DNA of 64,000 nucleotides, taken from the NCBI RefSeq assembly GCF_020497125.1, contig NW_025422891.1, positions 60,034 through 124,033 on the forward strand, written 5' to 3'. The notes beneath the pieces were generated by a model. The model had not been told where the DNA came from. It ran no database searches and saw nothing but the letters and a program-made list of their open reading frames with translations. Shown here in pieces: positions 60,241-64,000 of this stretch. The position numbers and the translations under genes were made by a program. Position 1 is the stretch's first letter, and each line of letters begins with the position of its first letter. The DNA comes from Mauremys mutica (lineage: Eukaryota > Chordata > Testudines > Geoemydidae).

Positions 60241-60775
60241 CAGAGGTGAAAGTAAGCCGGTACGGGTAGGTACGGCGTACTGGAGCCGGTACGCCGTGCT
60301 GGACCTGACCGGTTTCCCCAGGCTGGCGATTTAAAGGGTCCAGGGCTCCCTGCAGTGGCCAGAGCCCAGGACTGTTTAAATCACCTCCAGAGGCCTTCTG
60401 CTGCTACCTGGGGCTCAGGCAGCGGGGCTCGGGTGGCGCTTTAAAGGGCTGGGATTCCCTGCAGCAGCAGGAGCCCCTAGCCCTTTAAATCACTGCCAGA
60501 GCCCTGCCGCCGCCACCCTAGGGCTCGAGCAGCTGGGCTCGAGTGGCACTTTAAAGGGCCAGGGCTCCAGCCCCTGTGGGGAGCCCTGGCCCTTTAAATC
60601 TCCACTGATTCCTAGTAGCTCCAGGGATGATTTATGGGCCCTGGGGCTCCCAGCAACAGCCGGAGCCCCAGGGCTTTAAATCTTCATTTAAAGACCCCGC
60701 CTCTTCCGGTTAAAACCCTGCCCCTGCCCAGGACTCTGGAGTACCGGTAAGTCCTTTAACTTACTTTCACCCCTG
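60241..60775. mobile_element. hAT nonautonomous element with perfect 8-bp duplication
   Basis: Ends CAGAGGTGAAAGTAAG and TTACTTTCACCCCTG are inverted, and ATTAAAGG stands exactly on both sides. The terminal region also carries GCCGGTACGG / GTACCGGTAAG. The interior holds four diverged modules, each an inverted pair around CTTTAAAGGGC and GCCCTTTAAAT. No transposase. Confidence 0.95.
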
Positions 60776-60954
60776 ATTAAAGGATTCACTCAGGCAGCTC
60801 TAGTGGCAAAATGGAGGCTCAAATTTGGCAAAATGAGTTCTCAAATATCTAGTTATAATTAGAAAACAGGAAACATTGACGGGCAAATATAATTGCCAAA
60901 TCACATGGCCAAAAAAGATTATGGGACAATCACCAAATAAAGTGATTTGTAAGG

Positions 60955-61100
60955 CACTTTGAGATTCACTGATGAAAAATGCTATATAAGAGTTAAACAT
61001 TTTTATTGTGATTATTGAAAATTGGAATTATTTAAACTTGATATAAGAGTTAAGCATTTTTATTATGATTGTTGTAAATTGGAACTACTTAGACTTGATA
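60955..61100 (+). repeat. LINE-like tail followed by a degenerate tandem duplication
   Basis: GGCACTTTGAGATTCACTG then AAAAATGCTATATAAG is the 3' end seen in many old vertebrate LINEs. It is followed by two copies, about 58 bp apart, of ATATAAGAGTTAAGC-type sequence with TTTTTATTGTGATT and AATTGGAATTA. Confidence 0.6.
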
Positions 61101-61249
61101 TTTTTGGTTGAATAAAATCTTCATTTTGGTACCAAAGTGGAAAAATACAGGTAGAGGAGGATGCTTTTTTTAAAGATAATCAGCTTCAAAATTGTTTTCA
61201 GTGATTGGCCTTCATCCCCATGCCTCAATAAAAATCTGATTTCCTAGAC

Positions 61250-62552
61250 CAGGAGTCAGCAACCTGCTGCTCCCAAGCCACATGTGGCTCTTTGGCCGCC
61301 CTCTTGTGGGCAGCAATTTTTTGAGGGGGTGTAAGGTGCAGGCACTTTCCAGGAGGTGCTTATCACAGGCAGCTCCCTGCCAGTGGCGCAGCAGGGCTCA
61401 GCAGGTTACTTGCCTACCCTGGAGCCCTGCCACTCCAGGAAGTGGCTAGCGGCTGGCATGTCTCTGTGCGCCCCTGCGGGGGAAAGGGGATAGCGGGTCT
61501 CCGTGTGCTGCCCGCAAGCACCACCCCCGCAGCTCCCTTTGGCTGTGAGGGCAGTGCTGGCAGCGGGGGCTGCACACGGAGCCGCCCCGCCCTCACCCCC
61601 CCCCCGCCCATGGGCACGCAGAGACGTGCCAGCAACCAGACACTTCTGGGAGCAGTGTGGGGCCAGGGCAGGCAGGCAGCATGCTGAGCCCTGCTGTGCC
61701 GCCACCACCGGAGCTGCCTGTGGTAAGTGCCTCCCGGCTGGAGCCTACACCTCACAAACCCCTCCCGCACCCCAACCCCCTGACCCAGGTCAGAACCCCC
61801 TCTTGCACCCAAACTCGCTCCCAGACCCTGCACCCCTTCCCCCCTCCTGCACCTCAATCCCCTAGTTTGTAATCAAGGAAGACTGGCACCCAACAGAAGA
61901 GATGGGAGGTTTGCATGCAGGGGATTTGGAGTTTGATACAAAGCCAGGGTGAGGTGCTCATAAGCACATAATTCACCGCAGCACAGGTGTAGTTATTGCG
62001 TCGTCTCAGTATACACAATGCTCCTGGCTAGAGGGACTGTCATGTCACAGCAATCCCTGTAGCAAAATGCATTTTAACAAACCCAAATATGAATGCAAGT
62101 ATTTGCAGGAGAGATGGGTCCAAACTTATTTGTATGTCCATAACATCAATAGAACCCAACTGAGACCAGGTCCCCATTGTGCTAGGTGCTGTACAAACAC
62201 AGTGGGTGTGCCTACATTGCAATCAGAAGTGTGATTGCAGCTCTACTAGCTTTAATCTTGCTACCCTGGCTAAATATATCAGTAAAATATGCAGCAGCAT
62301 GGACCCAGCATGGTTTAACATCGCGGCTACATACCCAGGATGTGGGCAGTCTGGTACAGTCCTCACTGAAGCGCCTAGATTCTAGTGGCATTAAAAGTAT
62401 TGGTGAGTAGTAATAATTTTAATATGTTCAATTATTATTAGTTGATCAATTCTAACTCTGCAAGTAGCTTTGCGTGTGATGTGGCTCTGAAAATATTTTG
62501 GTAAAGACAAAAACAAATAAATGGCTCTTCTTTGAAAGGTTGCCAACCTGTG
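61250..62552. mobile_element. hAT element, 1.3 kb, with a GC-rich block
   Basis: Left end CAGGAGTCAGCAACCT and right end AGGTTGCCAACCTGTG are inverted. TCCTAGAC and TCCTAAAC flank it (seven of eight). Subterminal ATGTGGCTCTTTGG recurs inverted in spirit as TGGCTCTTCTTTG near the right end. A C/G-rich block fills 61380-61870 and older repeat pieces fill 62090-62400. I see no transposase motif in the ORFs of the GC block. Confidence 0.88.
62090..62345 (+). repeat. nested older repeats within the hAT
   Basis: ACCAGGTCCCCATTGTGCTA and GTGCTGTACAAACAC belong to the ancient repeat also seen at 21.6 kb. GGGTGTGCCTACATTGCAAT to CGGCTACATACCCAGG looks like a separate MITE with GGGTGTGCCTAC / CTACATACCC ends. 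Confidence 0.55.
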
Positions 62553-62739
62553 TCCTAAACCATATGCATTAAGATATTTATCATTCTGTACAACTCTTTG
62601 GATATCTTTGAACCAAATTCTGGCCTAAGACAGAAATACACAGGTACTACTGCTTTCAGCATAACTGGTTCCAGGAGAGAATATAGGTCTTCAAAATATC
62701 TATTTATAATACTAATAGCTTCTTGTTCTTTCGTCCCTT

Positions 62740-63400
62740 TCATCCACAGATATTTGAAGATTGTTTACCCTTTAACACCAGGTTCATTAAGATGTGTGGT
62801 CCCCATCTATCTTCCACATGTGGGTATGCATGATTAGCATGTGCCTGAGATCAGAGATTTCTAGCAAGTAGTGTTCTTTGGTATTCACTTGCCCAGTTGC
62901 GATCCTTGTGCTCCTAATTGAGGATATAAAGGACAGTGTGGACCGATGCCTGTCTATTTCTTCCTCTTATGATGAATCAAATAAGAACCAAAGAATAGGG
63001 GAAGGAGAGCAGGCAGCAGAATACAGAATACATGTCAAAGAATCTCCTGTTAGATTCCTTCAAGTGCTATGTATATTCCACACATGGGTGATTGGTGAGT
63101 AGCATTCAAACAAGAGGAGGATGTAAGGATGTAGTTGGTATGAGTGTCCCTAATACTGCTGTCCCCACAGCTGCATCTGCTGAAGAGGTCTGGACCACAG
63201 AATTGTGTTTAATAAAGAATGGCTTGAGCTCCAGGTAGCCACCTTAAAAATGTCTAGTATTGGTACATCCCAAAAAGATGCTGTTGAGGTTTCTTGTCTG
63301 TCATGGAGTGGGATGTTACCAACCCCCCAACCACCCCACCCACTGTGAGGAATATGTACACCTGATAACAAAGAATGATGCAGCCAGACATTTCACTTAG
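62740..63400. repeat. interspersed repeat of unknown class
   Basis: CCACACATGGGTGATTGGTG, CTTCAAGTGCTATGT, GCTCCAGGTAGCCACC and AAAATGTCTAGTATTGG recall a repeat common in turtles; TTCCACATGTGGGTATGC near 62812 and TTCCACACATGGGTG near 63076 are duplicate modules. I cannot assign the family. The ORFs covering it are by-products. Confidence 0.45.
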
Positions 63401-64000
63401 AGAATCTTTAAGCTCATAATGCTTGTCTCTTTGATCACTTCCTACTAACGTGACAAGGTAGTTTAGGTGTTTTCTTAATGGGTTTCATTCTTTATCGATT
63501 ACAATGTTAAAGCCCAGTCTTGCATTGAGAGAGTGGAAATCACTCTCTCCTCAACGGAGATACATTTTGGAAAGAAACTTAAAAATTACCTTATATATGG
63601 AGTTTTACGAAAATGTGATATTATGGCAAATCAGCCATAAGTACCCACAATTCACTCACCCTTTTTGGCTGAAATTATGGTGAATAGGAAGGCCGACTTT
63701 CATGACGCAAGTGGCCAGTGGTTCAAAGGGGAGCACTGGTAAGTATTGAAAGTATAAGTTTAATGATCACTTTGCAGTATTGGTTCTCACCACCAGTGGA
63801 AAAGTCCTAATAAGGCCCTTCAGGAATATGATTGTTGTTGGATGAGTAAAAACAGCATAGCTTTCAACTGGAGGATGGAATGCACTTATTGCTGCTAAGT
63901 GGACCCAGAGACAGCTAATGGATAGGCCCAATGTTTGAGTGTAAATAGGTAGTCTAAAATAATAGAAATACCCAGGGCTTCTAGGTATAATTTGTTCTGA
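63401..64000. other. no gene seen
   Basis: AT-rich sequence running off the window, without a recognised repeat or supported ORF. Confidence 0.5.

Noticed and set aside
61414..61865. Long GC-rich ORFs on both strands
   Set aside because: Open on several frames at once because stop codons are rare in GC-rich DNA; inside a hAT element, no motif.
62878..63102. Plus-strand ORF as a small gene
   Set aside because: Falls in a repeat with duplicated modules that I recall from other turtle loci.
1..64000. CRISPR arrays, operons, tRNA or rRNA genes
   Set aside because: None seen. The only tRNA-like sequence is the head of the SINE, and no rDNA flanks the R2/R4-type relic.

Overview
This is a eukaryotic, repeat-rich, AT-biased stretch with no bacterial features. 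The repeats point to a reptile, most likely a cryptodiran turtle. They include CR1-type LINEs, a tRNA-derived SINE with a CR1-like 3' tail, many PIF/Harbinger elements with the GGCCTGGTCTACAC / GGGTATGTCTACAC type of ends, several hAT families with 8-bp target duplications, solo LTRs, and a relic of an R2/R4-type LINE with a restriction-like endonuclease. The turtle assignment is recalled from knowledge of these families and was not searched.

Layout. 0-4 kb: hAT fragments and a MIR/CORE-SINE fragment. 4-10 kb: a Harbinger-like MITE split by a SINE, a CR1 tail, a second Harbinger MITE and a 3' CR1. 11.6-12.8 kb: a 1.2-kb LTR-like repeat. 18.4-20.1 kb: CORE-SINE fragments, one split by a solo LTR, then a MITE. 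21.5-24.6 kb: a CR1 tail split by a 2.2-kb Harbinger element. 26.5-27.1 kb: a hAT element. 27.1-33.4 kb: almost repeat-free DNA. 33.5-35.4 kb: one CR1 copy whose 5' half is inverted, itself invaded by a hAT element and a Harbinger MITE. 35.4-37.3 kb: a Harbinger element keeping the C-terminal part of its transposase. 41.2-42.2 kb: a solo LTR with a perfect 5-bp duplication. 48.0-52.1 kb: a large Harbinger element with relics of the DDE transposase (plus strand) and the Myb/SANT-like accessory ORF (minus strand), the latter split by a 140-bp hAT. 53.7-54.1 kb: a foldback structure around TA repeats. 54.4-55.9 kb: the R2/R4-type relic. 57.0-58.4 kb: a hAT element with roughly 345-bp inverted arms. 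60.2-63.4 kb: more hAT and other repeats.

The only part that looks like a host gene is on the minus strand between about 60.05 and 56.37 kb. Four segments with GT-AG borders and compatible phases give an ATG-to-stop reading frame of 114 codons, followed by an ATTAAA signal. I do not recognise the protein, and the second (29-nt) exon is the weakest part. Every other long ORF lies in a mobile element or looks like chance. The transposon genes are all broken, so nothing here forms a working pathway; the window reads as intergenic or intronic DNA plus one possible small gene.
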